Source of the DNA: Rhodococcus sp. RD6.2
Lineage (GTDB): Bacteria > Actinomycetota > Actinomycetes > Mycobacteriales > Mycobacteriaceae
Assembly (NCBI RefSeq): GCF_001040705.1
Contig: NZ_CVQP01000011.1
Location: forward strand, 62,248 to 126,247
Length of the DNA: 64,000 bases
Reading direction: 5' to 3'
Shown: positions 18,080 through 27,839 of the stretch, in pieces
How the letters are laid out: each line of letters opens with the position of its first letter
How positions within the stretch are numbered: position 1 is the stretch's first letter
Notes under the pieces: model-generated
Database searches by the model: none
The model's input: the letters and a program-made list of their open reading frames with translations, nothing else
What the model was told of the DNA's origin: nothing
Program-made: the position numbers and the translations under genes

Positions 18080-18422
18080 GGATGCGCTCCTCGATGTGCT
18101 CCGTGACCTCGTGGGCCGCGCAGGCTGGGCGGTTGCGATGTGATGTGGGTCTCACCGCGTCACGAGGGAAGCATCGCGCCGGGCGGCAGCGCAACAGTGC
18201 GTTCGGCAGGTGCGCGTGGTGCTCACGCAATGGTGTGTCAGGTGCCGCCGGCTGCTCATCATGCTCAGGAAAACTGCTCGGTACGTGTCTCTGTGGCTAC
18301 GTCTGTTGACAATCATGTGACGTGGATTACAGTTCGCGGTGCGGAAATCCCCGCGCCCCAATCGCTCCACGACCGCGCCCCACAAGGGTGGCGTCGCCGT
18401 GATGCGCAGTGAAGGAGTATCA
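18080..18422. other. Divergent regulatory region between permease and amino acid dehydrogenase
   Basis: These 343 bases hold no credible gene. Near the right end a TTGACA box (18306-18311) with TACAGT 16 bp further on (18328-18333) forms a good housekeeping promoter for the dehydrogenase, leaving a leader of roughly 80 bases. GAAGGAG (18411-18417) is the ribosome site of the dehydrogenase. For the permease only its GAGGAG ribosome site is clear. I see no strong inverted repeat or known riboswitch in the rest. Confidence 0.5.
18306..18333 (+). promoter_or_regulatory. Promoter of the leucine/valine dehydrogenase gene
   Basis: A consensus TTGACA (18306-18311) is followed after 16 bp by TACAGT (18328-18333, four of six matches to TATAAT). 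It lies about 90 bp upstream of the GTG start at 18423. Confidence 0.5.
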
Positions 18423-19466
18423 GTGAGCGCCCTCGACACATTCGGCGAACAGAACTTCGAACAGCTTTCGGTTCGGCGCCTCGACGGCGGATTCGCCAGC
18501 ATCGTCGCCGTCCACGACACCACTCTCGGGCCGGCTCTCGGCGGTGTCCGCATTCGCAAGTGCGCCACCGACGACCTCGCGGCAGCGGACGCGTTGCGAC
18601 TCGCTCGTGCCATGACCTTCAAGGCCGCGCTCGCGGGGCTGCCGCTGGGTGGTGGCAAGTCGGTGATCAATGCCGATCCCCGCGACGACAAGACCGTGGA
18701 GATGCTCGAGGCGCACGGTCGGCACGTCGCGGCGTTCGACGGCCGCTACATTCCCGGCGCGGACATGGGCACCGGCCCCGCCGACCTCGAAGTGATCGGT
18801 AGGCATGCGCCCCGCGTCTCCAGTGACGGCCGGGACCCGTCGCCCTACACGGCCCGCGGGGTGGTCATGTCGATGGAGACGGTGGCGAACCGGTTGGGCA
18901 GCAACGGCATCGGTCACCGAGGTCTCGACGGACTTCGGGTTGCGGTGCAGGGTATCGGCAACGTGGGCCGGGGCATCGTCGAACTGCTCACCGCCCGCGG
19001 CGCGCAGGTGCTCGTCGCCGATCCGGATCCGGAGCGGGTCGCGTCGGCGGTCGCGGACCACGGTGCGACGGCAACGGCGCTCGACACCGTGCTCCTCTCG
19101 GACGTCGACGTCGTGTGCCCGGCCGGTCCCGGACTCGTGGTCACCGAGGAGGTCGCGGGTCGACTGCGTGCGAGCGCGGTGGTCGGCGCCGCGAACAACA
19201 TGTTCGCCGGGCCGGGCGTCGGCGCGACTCTCGCAGCCCGCGGTGTCGCGTACGTCCCCGACTTCGTGTCCAACGCCGGAGGATTGATCTCGTGCGCCGC
19301 TGAGATCAACGATGAGGCCGACTTCGTGGACCGGGTCGACCGGATCGGTGTCGTCGTCGACGAGATCCTGCACCACGCGGCGGTGACCCGGTCCGATCCG
19401 GAGTCGGCCGCGATGGCTCTGGCGCATCGTCGGATCGACGCAGCGCGCCAGGATGTGTCGGGGTAG
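18423..19466 (+). CDS. Glu/Leu/Phe/Val-type amino acid dehydrogenase (leucine or valine dehydrogenase)
   Basis: The 347-residue enzyme reversibly deaminates a branched-chain (or aromatic) amino acid to its 2-oxo acid with NAD+. The substrate-binding lysine sits in MTFKAALAG (K67) and the catalytic lysine in LPLGGGKSVIN (K79). The NAD domain has VQGIGNVGRG, and NNMFAGPG and SNAGGLISCAAE are conserved in the leucine/phenylalanine/valine dehydrogenases. The length fits leucine/valine dehydrogenase, not the longer glutamate enzyme. The start is a GTG at 18423 behind GAAGGAG. Together with the divergent permease it looks like a catabolic unit, sitting near the biosynthetic ilv genes. Confidence 0.9.
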   Translation: MSALDTFGEQNFEQLSVRRLDGGFASIVAVHDTTLGPALGGVRIRKCATDDLAAADALRLARAMTFKAALAGLPLGGGKSVINADPRDDKTVEMLEAHGRHVAAFDGRYIPGADMGTGPADLEVIGRHAPRVSSDGRDPSPYTARGVVMSMETVANRLGSNGIGHRGLDGLRVAVQGIGNVGRGIVELLTARGAQVLVADPDPERVASAVADHGATATALDTVLLSDVDVVCPAGPGLVVTEEVAGRLRASAVVGAANNMFAGPGVGATLAARGVAYVPDFVSNAGGLISCAAEINDEADFVDRVDRIGVVVDEILHHAAVTRSDPESAAMALAHRRIDAARQDVSG

Positions 19467-19472
19467 ACGCGG

Positions 19473-19512
19473 TGGTGCCCGTGCGGACGGCGCTTCGTCC
19501 GCACGGGCACCA
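19473..19512. terminator. Convergent terminator hairpin between the dehydrogenase and ilvD
   Basis: A perfect 17-bp stem (19473-19489 with 19496-19512) with a 6-base loop lies in the 51-bp gap between two converging genes and could stop transcription in both directions. It lacks a long T run. Confidence 0.7.
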
Positions 19513-19517
19513 GCAGG

Positions 19518-21359
19518 TCACGGCACCTGGCGGACGGCACCCTTGTCGGCGGACGTCGCGAGTGCGGCGTAGGCACGCAGCGCGGTCGTGACGGTGCGCT
19601 GACGGTCGACGGGCTGCCACGGCCGCTCGGACGCCTCCATCTTGGCGCGGCGCTCGGCCAGGACGTCGTCGTCGACGAGGACCTCGAGCGTGCGGGTCGC
19701 GACGTCGATGCGAATCTGGTCGCCGTCTTCGACGAGGCCGATCACGCCACCGGACGCGGCCTCGGGGGAGATGTGGCCGATCGACAGACCCGACGTTCCG
19801 CCGGAGAAGCGGCCGTCGGTGATGAGCGCGCACTCCTTGCCGAGACCGGCGCCCTTGAGGAACGCGGTGGGGTGCAGCATCTCCTGCATGCCCGGTCCGC
19901 CCTTCGGTCCCTCGTAGCGCACGACGATGACGTCGCCCGGCTTGATCTGCTTCTGCAGGATCACCGAGACGGCGGCCTCCTGCGACTCGACGACGACGGC
20001 CGGGCCCTGGAACGAGAAGAGTTCCTCGTCGATGCCGGCGGTCTTGAGGATCGCGCCGTCGACGGCGATGTTGCCGCGCAGCACGCACAGGCCGCCCTCG
20101 ACGGTGTACGCGTGCTCGATGTCGCGGATGCATCCGCCCTCGGCGTCGGTGTCGAGTGCGGACCATCGGTTGTTCGTCGAGAACGGCTCCGTGGTGCGGA
20201 CCCCACCGGGTGCGGCATGGAAGAGTTCGAGTGCTTCGTCGGACGCCTTGCCGGAGCGGATGTCCCACGTGTCGAGCCACTCGTCGAACGACTTCGTGTG
20301 AACGGTGGAGACCTCGGTCTCGAGCAAGTTGGCGCGGCGCAGCTCACCGAGCAGCGCGGGAATGCCGCCGGCCCGGTGCACGTCCTCCATGTGGTAGTCC
20401 GAGTTCGGAGAGACCTTCGACAGGCACGGCACCCGGCGGCTGATCTCGTCGATCGTGGTCAGGTCGAAGTCGACCTCGCCCTCCTGCGCCGCGGCAAGCG
20501 TGTGCAGGACGGTGTTGGTGGACCCACCCATCGCGACGTCGAGTGCCATCGCGTTGCGGAACGCCTTGGGGGTGGCGATGTTCCGCGGTAGGACCGACTC
20601 GTCCTCGTCGCGGTAGTAGCGCAGCGCGGCCTCGACGACGGTGGTGCCGGCACGGCTGAACAGTGCGCGGCGGGCCTCGTGGGTGGCCAGCGTGGAGCCG
20701 TTGCCGGGCAGTGCGAGTCCGAGTGCCTCGGTGAGGCAGTTCATCGAGTTCGCGGTGAACATGCCCGAGCAGGAACCGCACGTGGGGCACGCGCTGCGCT
20801 CGACCTCGTCCAGGCCCTCCTCGGACACGGAGTCGTTGGCGGACGCGGAGATCGCGGTGATGAGGTCGGTCGGGGCCTGTGCGACGCCACCGACGACGAC
20901 GGCCTTGCCCGCCTCCATCGGACCACCCGAGACGAACACGGTCGGGATGTTCAGGCGCATCGCGGCATTGAGCATTCCGGGGGTGATCTTGTCGCAGTTG
21001 GAGATGCAGACCAGTGCGTCGGCGGTGTGCGCGTTGACCATGTATTCGACGGAGTCGGCGATGATCTCGCGGCTCGGCAGTGAGTAGAGCATGCCGCCGT
21101 GGCCCATCGCGATGCCGTCGTCCACGGCGATGGTGTGGAACTCGCGGGGAACGCCGCCCGCTGCGCGAACGGCCTCGGCGACGATGTCACCGACGTCCTT
21201 GAGATGGACGTGGCCGGGCACGAACTGGGTGTACGAGTTCGCAATCGCGACAATCGGCTTGCCGAAGTCGGAGTCCGTCATGCCGGTGGCTCGCCACAGG
21301 GAGCGGGCTCCGGCGGCATTGCGTCCGACGGTGGTGGTGCGTGACCTCAGCGGGGGCAT
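19518..21359 (-). CDS. ilvD: Dihydroxy-acid dehydratase
   Basis: The 613-residue iron-sulfur enzyme dehydrates 2,3-dihydroxy-isovalerate and 2,3-dihydroxy-3-methylvalerate to the 2-oxo acid precursors of valine/leucine and isoleucine. Cluster ligand regions [15 protein letters not shown] and [18 protein letters not shown] are intact, as is the [10 protein letters not shown]-type block ([20 protein letters not shown]) near the C-terminus. The ATG at 21357-21359 is preceded by GAAGGA. It is transcribed away from ilvBNC and separated from it by the PH-domain gene, so it is not in the ilvBNC operon, though it serves the next step of the same pathway. Confidence 0.96.
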   Translation of the reverse strand: MPPLRSRTTTVGRNAAGARSLWRATGMTDSDFGKPIVAIANSYTQFVPGHVHLKDVGDIVAEAVRAAGGVPREFHTIAVDDGIAMGHGGMLYSLPSREIIADSVEYMVNAHTADALVCISNCDKITPGMLNAAMRLNIPTVFVSGGPMEAGKAVVVGGVAQAPTDLITAISASANDSVSEEGLDEVERSACPTCGSCSGMFTANSMNCLTEALGLALPGNGSTLATHEARRALFSRAGTTVVEAALRYYRDEDESVLPRNIATPKAFRNAMALDVAMGGSTNTVLHTLAAAQEGEVDFDLTTIDEISRRVPCLSKVSPNSDYHMEDVHRAGGIPALLGELRRANLLETEVSTVHTKSFDEWLDTWDIRSGKASDEALELFHAAPGGVRTTEPFSTNNRWSALDTDAEGGCIRDIEHAYTVEGGLCVLRGNIAVDGAILKTAGIDEELFSFQGPAVVVESQEAAVSVILQKQIKPGDVIVVRYEGPKGGPGMQEMLHPTAFLKGAGLGKECALITDGRFSGGTSGLSIGHISPEAASGGVIGLVEDGDQIRIDVATRTLEVLVDDDVLAERRAKMEASERPWQPVDRQRTVTTALRAYAALATSADKGAVRQVP

Positions 21360-21542
21360 GGGCGTCCTTCACTCCTCGGGGCGCGTCCGCCGGTGGGCTG
21401 ACAGGCGGGCGCACTGTGCATCGGGTGGACCCGGCGCGCGGGGGCTGATTCGGGCGGTCAGGCCGGGGCGGTGCCCCGCTCGTCGGCAGTGCCGACGGAC
21501 TGCCCGACCGGCGTCGGGGATTGCCTCAACGGTACTCGCGTG

Positions 21543-22067
21543 TTATTCGCCGCCCTGATCCGAGTCGGTCGGACGTTCCGCTGTGGCGTCCTGCTCGGCT
21601 CGTTCCTGCTCGCGACGCTCTCGCTCGATCCTCTCGGCGACCGCGTAGGGGTCGGTGACACGCCCGCCGCTCGCCGCCGCAATCAGCGGGAGCTTCTCGA
21701 AGGTGACGACGGGCAGGGACTTCTCGCCGCCGGCGACCAGCTCCGCGCGCGCCCAGCCGGCCCGCTTGGGGAAGCGGAAGCCCTTGACCTCGTCCCACGT
21801 GATCACTTCGCTGGTGAACATCCGGCGCACGTGCAGCCCCTGGGTGTCGACGACCGTGCGGACGCGCAGCATCCAGTACGCGACCCCGATCGGGACGATC
21901 CACAGCACCGACACCCACGGCGGGCTGGCGAAGATCACGAAGCTCAGGCCGAAGGCCAGGAGCAGGACGCCGAGTAGGCCGAGGCTCGAGATCTGGATGG
22001 TTTGCCGAGTCGCCTCGGCGGTGTGGGAGGATGACTGTGGTGGCACGGGCTGCGATGGGGACGACAC
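21543..22067 (-). CDS. PH-domain membrane protein, CFP6-like
   Basis: The 174-residue protein has two adjacent membrane segments (about residues 25-65: SLGLLGVLLLAFGLSFVIF and VLWIVPIGVAYWML) followed by a bacterial PH-like domain (RTVVDTQGLHVRRMF, ITWDEVKGFRFP) and an acidic, Glu/Arg-rich tail. In type and position it corresponds to Rv3004 (low-molecular-weight antigen CFP6), next to ilvB in M. tuberculosis. Its function is unknown. It is divergent from ilvB, so the ilvB leader and promoter lie just upstream of its start. Confidence 0.8.
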   Translation of the reverse strand: MSSPSQPVPPQSSSHTAEATRQTIQISSLGLLGVLLLAFGLSFVIFASPPWVSVLWIVPIGVAYWMLRVRTVVDTQGLHVRRMFTSEVITWDEVKGFRFPKRAGWARAELVAGGEKSLPVVTFEKLPLIAAASGGRVTDPYAVAERIERERREQERAEQDATAERPTDSDQGGE

Positions 22068-22126
22068 CTCACCATCCTCGCATTGCAGCCGGCGCTCTCA
22101 CATTCTGGGACAGTGACTCACCAAAG

Positions 22127-22156
22127 TTGACTGTTCACCCTTGACGCGCCTACCTT
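22127..22156 (+). promoter_or_regulatory. Promoter of the ilvBNC leader transcript
   Basis: TTGACT (22127-22132) and TACCTT (22151-22156) are separated by 18 bp. Transcription would begin near 22163-22164, which coincides with the GTG of the leader peptide, so the leader is probably translated from a leaderless mRNA. Confidence 0.6.
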
Positions 22157-22163
22157 CTAACGC

Positions 22164-22211
22164 GTGAAGCAGAATGAGTTCCTCGTAATCGGCCGGCGCG
22201 TCGTCGCCTGA
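22164..22211 (+). CDS. ilvB leader peptide (15 residues, branched-chain rich)
   Basis: A GTG-initiated frame encodes [15 protein letters not shown] and stops at TGA 22209-22211. It has consecutive Leu-Val-Ile codons (22182-22190) and a Val-Val pair (22200-22205), that is all three end products of the ilv/leu pathway. The GTG falls at the predicted transcription start, so no ribosome site is needed. It is followed within 40 bases by a strong intrinsic terminator in front of ilvB. Leader peptides with Leu/Val/Ile codons upstream of ilvB are an established attenuation device in actinobacteria such as Corynebacterium glutamicum. The assignment here is from sequence only. Confidence 0.75.
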   Translation: MKQNEFLVIGRRVVA

Positions 22212-22286
22212 GTCGATTTCGAAGTCAACTCGCAAAGCACGACGCGCCACCCTCGCACAGCAGACATTGCTGGCGGGGGTTTTTTG
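22195..22286 (+). promoter_or_regulatory. Transcription attenuator upstream of ilvB
   Basis: Two stacked hairpins follow or overlap the leader peptide. GGCGCGTCGT (22195-22204), which includes the start of the leader Val codons, is exactly complementary to ACGACGCGCC (22239-22248). Immediately after, 22249-22262 pairs with 22268-22280 (8 bp, one bulged A, then 5 bp, loop GACAT) and is followed by six T (22280-22285): a textbook intrinsic terminator. Ribosome position on the Leu/Val/Ile codons would decide whether the first stem forms. The precise antiterminator pairing is not obvious by eye. Confidence 0.75.
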
Positions 22287-22330
22287 TTGCCCGGACACAG
22301 CTCGACTCGTCAACACCAGAGGAATCACCA

Positions 22331-24277
22331 GTGAGCGCACCAACCGCACGGCCGCAGCCCACGCCGCGCAAGGCCGGGGCCCAGCCCGGTCCCACGGCCG
22401 CCACCCCCCAGTCCGGAGCGCGACGCCAGGTCGCCCCCGAGCGGGTCACCGGCGCCCAGTCCGTGGTCCGCGCCCTCGAGGAGCTCGAGGTTGACACGGT
22501 CTTCGGCATTCCGGGCGGCGCGGTTCTCCCCGTCTACGACCCGCTCTTCGACTCGACGAAGGTGCGTCACGTCCTCGTCCGTCACGAGCAGGGTGCAGGT
22601 CACGCCGCCACCGGGTACGCCCAGGCGACCGGCAAGGTCGGCGTCTGCATGGCAACGTCCGGACCTGGCGCCACGAACCTGGTGACCCCCCTCGCGGACG
22701 CCCAGATGGACTCGGTTCCCGTCGTCGCGATCACCGGCCAGGTCGGCCGCGGACTGATCGGCACCGATGCCTTCCAGGAAGCCGACATCTCCGGCATCAC
22801 CATGCCGATCACCAAGCACAACTTCCTCATCACCGACGGCATCGACATCCCGCGGATCATGGCGGAAGCGTTCTACCTGGCGTCCTCAGGTCGCCCGGGC
22901 GCTGTCCTCGTCGACATCCCGAAGGACGTCCTGCAGGCGCAGACCACGTTCTCGTGGCCGCCGGAGATGCGACTGCCCGGCTACCGGCCGGTGTCCAAGC
23001 CGCACGGCAAGCAGGTCCGCGAGGCGGCCCGGCTGATCGCCGAGTCCACGTCACCCGTGTTCTACGTCGGTGGCGGCGTCATCAAGGCCGAGGCGTCGGC
23101 CGAGCTGCTCGAGCTCGCCGAGCTGACCGGAATCCCGGTGGTCACCACGCTGATGGCCCGCGGCGCGTTCCCCGACAGCCACCAGCTGCACTGCGGCATG
23201 CCCGGTATGCACGGCGCCGTCGCGGCCGTCGCGGCGCTGCAGAAGTCCGACCTGCTCATCACGCTCGGTGCGCGCTTCGACGACCGGGTCACCGGTCAGC
23301 TCGACTCGTTCGCGCCCGACGCCAAGGTGATCCACGCCGACATCGACCCCGCCGAGATCGGCAAGAACCGGTACGCAGACGTGCCGATCGTCGGTGACTG
23401 CCGTGAGGTGATCGTCGAGCTGATCGAGGCGATCCGCGCCGACAAGGCCACCGGCACCACGATGGACCTGACCGCGTGGTGGGAGTACCTGAACGGACTG
23501 CGCACCACGTACCCGTTGGCGTACAGCAAGCCGTCCGATGGCGCGCTCTCGCCCGAGTTCGTCATCGAGGCGGTCGGCCGGCTCGCCGGACCCGACGCCG
23601 TGTACTGCGCCGGCGTCGGCCAGCACCAGATGTGGGCCGCGCAGTTCGTGAAGTACGAGAAGCCGCGCACGTGGCTCAACTCGGGTGGCCTCGGCACCAT
23701 GGGCTACGCGGTTCCCGCCGCGATGGGCGCAAAGATGGGCGCGCCGGAGAAGGAAGTCTGGGCCATCGACGGTGACGGCTGCTTCCAGATGACCAACCAG
23801 GAGCTCGCGACCTGCGCGGTCGAGGGCGTTCCGATCAAGGTCGCGCTCATCAACAACGGCAACCTCGGCATGGTGCGGCAGTGGCAGACGCTCTTCTACG
23901 AGGAGCGGTACTCCAACACCAACCTCGGCACCCACGGAACTGTCCGCATCCCGGACTTCGTGAAGCTCGGTGAGGCGCTCGGCTGCCACGCCATCCGCGT
24001 GGAGCGGGAAGAGGACGTGGAGGCCGCGATCCGCGAGGCGCAGTCCATCAACGACCGTCCCGTCGTCATCGACTTCATCGTGGGCGCCGACGCCCAGGTG
24101 TGGCCGATGGTCGCCGCAGGCACCAGCAACGACGAGATCCAGGCGGCGCGGGGCTTCCGGCCGCTGTTCGACGACGACGAGGCTGCGTCGGAGCCTGCCG
24201 TCATCCACGAGGCGATGGAACGCGAGCAGAACGCCGCCGGCGACGGGGCTGCACAGAATTCGGAGGACACCAAGTGA
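22331..24277 (+). CDS. ilvB: Acetolactate synthase, large (catalytic) subunit
   Basis: The 648-residue thiamine diphosphate enzyme condenses two pyruvates, or pyruvate and 2-oxobutyrate, in the first common step of branched-chain amino acid synthesis. The cofactor-activating glutamate is E86 in [14 protein letters not shown]. The ThDP/Mg motif begins [16 protein letters not shown] and continues [12 protein letters not shown], and an FAD-type middle domain is present. The GTG at 22331 has AGAGGA upstream. A Pro/Ala-rich 35-residue N-terminal extension precedes the conserved core. It overlaps ilvN by four bases and is controlled by the leader attenuator in front of it. Confidence 0.97.
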   Translation: MSAPTARPQPTPRKAGAQPGPTAATPQSGARRQVAPERVTGAQSVVRALEELEVDTVFGIPGGAVLPVYDPLFDSTKVRHVLVRHEQGAGHAATGYAQATGKVGVCMATSGPGATNLVTPLADAQMDSVPVVAITGQVGRGLIGTDAFQEADISGITMPITKHNFLITDGIDIPRIMAEAFYLASSGRPGAVLVDIPKDVLQAQTTFSWPPEMRLPGYRPVSKPHGKQVREAARLIAESTSPVFYVGGGVIKAEASAELLELAELTGIPVVTTLMARGAFPDSHQLHCGMPGMHGAVAAVAALQKSDLLITLGARFDDRVTGQLDSFAPDAKVIHADIDPAEIGKNRYADVPIVGDCREVIVELIEAIRADKATGTTMDLTAWWEYLNGLRTTYPLAYSKPSDGALSPEFVIEAVGRLAGPDAVYCAGVGQHQMWAAQFVKYEKPRTWLNSGGLGTMGYAVPAAMGAKMGAPEKEVWAIDGDGCFQMTNQELATCAVEGVPIKVALINNGNLGMVRQWQTLFYEERYSNTNLGTHGTVRIPDFVKLGEALGCHAIRVEREEDVEAAIREAQSINDRPVVIDFIVGADAQVWPMVAAGTSNDEIQAARGFRPLFDDDEAASEPAVIHEAMEREQNAAGDGAAQNSEDTK

Positions 24278-24777
24278 GCACGAGCCACACCCTCAGCGTT
24301 CTCGTCGAGGACAAGCCGGGCGTGCTGGCGCGTGTCGCCGCACTGTTCTCCCGGCGCGGATTCAACATCGAGTCCCTCGCGGTCGGAGGAACCGAGCTTC
24401 CCGAGATCTCGCGCATGACGATCGTCGTCACAGTCGACGAGTTCCCGCTCGAGCAGGTGACCAAGCAGCTCAACAAGCTCGTGAACGTCATCAAGATCGT
24501 CGAGCAGGAGGGTGAGGCGTCGGTGGCGCGCGAACTCGTGCTCATCAAGGTGCGCGCCGACGCCAGCGTGCGCACCCAGGTCATCGAGACGGTGAATCTG
24601 TTCCGCGCCAAGGTGATCGACGTCTCGCCCGAGTCGCTCACGGTCGAGGCGACCGGTACCCGGTCCAAGCTCGATGCACTGCTGCGCATGCTCGACCCGT
24701 ACGGTATCCGGGAGATCGTGCAGTCCGGCGTCGTGGCGGTCGGACGTGGGCCGAAGTCGATCACGGCCACCCGCTAG
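24274..24777 (+). CDS. ilvN: Acetolactate synthase, small (regulatory) subunit
   Basis: The 167-residue subunit binds valine and gives feedback control over IlvB. The N-terminal ACT domain reads [20 protein letters not shown] and [14 protein letters not shown], followed by a C-terminal ALS_ss_C-type domain ([20 protein letters not shown]). The GTG start overlaps the ilvB stop (GTGA at 24274-24277), so the two subunits are translationally coupled. Confidence 0.96.
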   Translation: MSTSHTLSVLVEDKPGVLARVAALFSRRGFNIESLAVGGTELPEISRMTIVVTVDEFPLEQVTKQLNKLVNVIKIVEQEGEASVARELVLIKVRADASVRTQVIETVNLFRAKVIDVSPESLTVEATGTRSKLDALLRMLDPYGIREIVQSGVVAVGRGPKSITATR

Positions 24778-24781
24778 CTAA

Positions 24782-25843
<1,062 letters not shown>

Positions 25844-25854
25844 GCAGCTCCGCT

Positions 25855-25970
25855 GCCCGTGAGTGATCGTCACCCCTGAGTTGGGTGAAAGTCACTCACG
25901 GGCGCGCAGCGCATGTCGATACCCGATGTTCTCCCGGACGGTGCACACTGTCCGGAAGAACGTCGGGTTT
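25855..25970. terminator. Two consecutive hairpins after ilvC
   Basis: The first pairs 25855-25866 with 25892-25903 (12 bp) with an inner 6-bp stem (25870-25875 with 25883-25888). The second pairs 25921-25939 with 25950-25968 (19 bp, two imperfect positions) and is followed by TTT. They close the ilvBNC operon before sulP. Confidence 0.65.
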
Positions 25971-25992
25971 CGTGCTTTCAGGCAGGTGATCG

Positions 25993-27681
25993 GTGACACG
26001 TGAGTCGTTGACGAAGTCGTGGCTTCCGGGGGTCGAGGTCGCCCGGACCTACCAGCGGTCCTGGCTGCGGACCGACATCACGGCGGGCATCGCGCTCACC
26101 GCGTTGCTGATCCCCGCCGGAATGGGATACGCGCAGGCGGCCGGCCTCCCGCCGGAGACGGGTCTGTACGCGACCATCGTCCCGCTCCTCGTGTACGCCC
26201 TCGCCGGGCCGTCGAAGATCCTCGTGCTCGGCCCCGACTCGTCGCTCGCGCCGATCATCGGTGCCGCGGTACTCCCGCTCGCGGCAGGTGACCCCGAGCG
26301 TGCGGTCGCACTCGCTGGCCTTCTGGCGATCCTGATGGGCGCCATCCTGGTCCTCGGCGGCATCCTTCGGCTCGGCTTCGTCACGGACCTGCTGTCCAAG
26401 CCGATTCGGCTGGGCTACCTGAACGGCATCGCACTCGTCGTGGTCGTCAGCCAGATCCCGAAACTGCTGGGCTTCTCGGTGGACGGGGTGAACCTGATCG
26501 ACGAGATGCGGGCAACGGTGTCCGCAATCGTGGGAGGGGAGATCGACCCCAGTGCCGCGGCGATCGGCATTGGCGGCATCGCGGTGATCGTGGCGTTCAA
26601 GCTCTTCCACAGCCGGATTCCCGGTGTGCTGGTCGCCGTGTTCGGCGCTATAGCCGTCGCCTATTTCCTCGGCCTCGACGACGACATCCCGATGGTCGGC
26701 GCCCTTCCGCAGGGTCTTCCCGCGCCCGCGCTCGGAGGATTGCAGTGGTCGGACGTCGCCGAGTTGATCGGTCCTGCGGCGGGTATCGCGCTGGTGGCGT
26801 TCGCCGACACCGGCGTGCTGTCACGGACGTTCGCCGCCCGACGCGGAGAATCCGTCGACGGCAGCCAGGAGATGCGCGCGATCGGTACCGCCAACGTCGC
26901 CAGCGGCCTCCTCGGCGGGTTCCCGATGTCGGCTAGTTCGTCCCGGACACCGGTGGCGGAGCAGAACGGGGCGAAGACCCAGCTGACCGGTGTGGTGGGT
27001 GCCCTGCTGATCGTGGTGTTCATCCTGGTCGCACCCGGCCTCACCGGATACCTTCCGGAGGCGGCCCTCGCCGCTGTCGTGATCGTCGCGGCGACCTCGC
27101 TGGTCGACATCCGCAGCATCGTGGACATGTGGTCGATGAGCCGGGTCGAGACGGTGTTGGCGATCGCGGCGTTCCTCGGGGTCGCAATGGTCGGCGTCCT
27201 GGAAGGGATCGTCGTCGCCATTGCACTTTCGTTCGTCGCCGTCGTGGTCCACGCGTGGCGTCCGTACCGCACCGAACTGGTGGAGGTGCCCGGGATCGAC
27301 GGGTACCACGACATCAAACGCAATCCGACCGGACATCGGATTCCCGGGCTCGTGATCGTCCGGTTCGACGCGCAGCTGTTCTTCGCGAACGGCGCCATCT
27401 TCGACGACTATGCGCGCCGTGTCGTCGCGCGCTCTCCCGACCCCGTGCGGTGGGTGATCATCGCGGCGGAGCCGATGACGGGGGTGGACACGACGGCGAT
27501 GGACGAGCTCGTCGAACTCGATCAGTACCTGTCCGGCAACGGGATCGAGCTGGTCTTCGCGGAGATGAAGGATCCGGTCAAGGACAAGTTGCAGAGGCTC
27601 GGGCTGGGGGAGAGGTTCGGATCCGACCACTTCTATCCGACCCTCGAGACCGCGGTCGAGGCGTTCGAGAATCGGCGTTGA
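25993..27681 (+). CDS. SulP-family anion transporter with STAS domain
   Basis: The 562-residue transporter has 10-14 membrane helices containing the SulP signature (GYAQAAGLPPETGLYATIVPL near the N-terminus; QEMRAIGTANVASGLLGGFPMSASSSRT in the middle) and a cytoplasmic C-terminal STAS domain (about residues 445-560, with GVDTTAMDELVEL). The family carries sulfate, bicarbonate or dicarboxylates; which of these applies here cannot be decided. The GTG start at 25993 has an AGG site six bases upstream. It stands alone between ilvC and serA. Confidence 0.92.
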   Translation: MTRESLTKSWLPGVEVARTYQRSWLRTDITAGIALTALLIPAGMGYAQAAGLPPETGLYATIVPLLVYALAGPSKILVLGPDSSLAPIIGAAVLPLAAGDPERAVALAGLLAILMGAILVLGGILRLGFVTDLLSKPIRLGYLNGIALVVVVSQIPKLLGFSVDGVNLIDEMRATVSAIVGGEIDPSAAAIGIGGIAVIVAFKLFHSRIPGVLVAVFGAIAVAYFLGLDDDIPMVGALPQGLPAPALGGLQWSDVAELIGPAAGIALVAFADTGVLSRTFAARRGESVDGSQEMRAIGTANVASGLLGGFPMSASSSRTPVAEQNGAKTQLTGVVGALLIVVFILVAPGLTGYLPEAALAAVVIVAATSLVDIRSIVDMWSMSRVETVLAIAAFLGVAMVGVLEGIVVAIALSFVAVVVHAWRPYRTELVEVPGIDGYHDIKRNPTGHRIPGLVIVRFDAQLFFANGAIFDDYARRVVARSPDPVRWVIIAAEPMTGVDTTAMDELVELDQYLSGNGIELVFAEMKDPVKDKLQRLGLGERFGSDHFYPTLETAVEAFENRR

Positions 27682-27705
27682 CCCCTTCCGGTGGCGTCCA
27701 CCATG

Positions 27706-27748
27706 TGGTATTACCCACCCGCGGGGTGATCCCGCGGGGGTGGGACCA
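27706..27748. terminator. Hairpin downstream of sulP
   Basis: 27714-27725 pairs with 27731-27744 (8 bp, a two-base bulge, then 4 bp), and 27706-27709 pairs with 27745-27748 outside it. It begins 25 bp after the sulP stop. It may end the sulP transcript; it also abuts the serA promoter region. Confidence 0.5.
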
Positions 27749-27763
27749 CTAAGCTGTCCGCGT

Positions 27764-27776
27764 CACGAAATTCGTG
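27764..27776. promoter_or_regulatory. 13-bp palindrome upstream of serA
   Basis: CACGAAATTCGTG is a perfect inverted repeat (6-bp arms, single central A) about 65 bp before the serA GTG and about 10 bp after a TAAGCT hexamer (27750-27755) that could be the serA -10 box. It could be an operator; the binding protein is unknown. Confidence 0.35.
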
Positions 27777-27839
27777 GGCGCGTCCCGCGACCACCGTTCG
27801 TGGACGATCCGCCCAGACACCTAGCAGGGGAGTTCGCTC

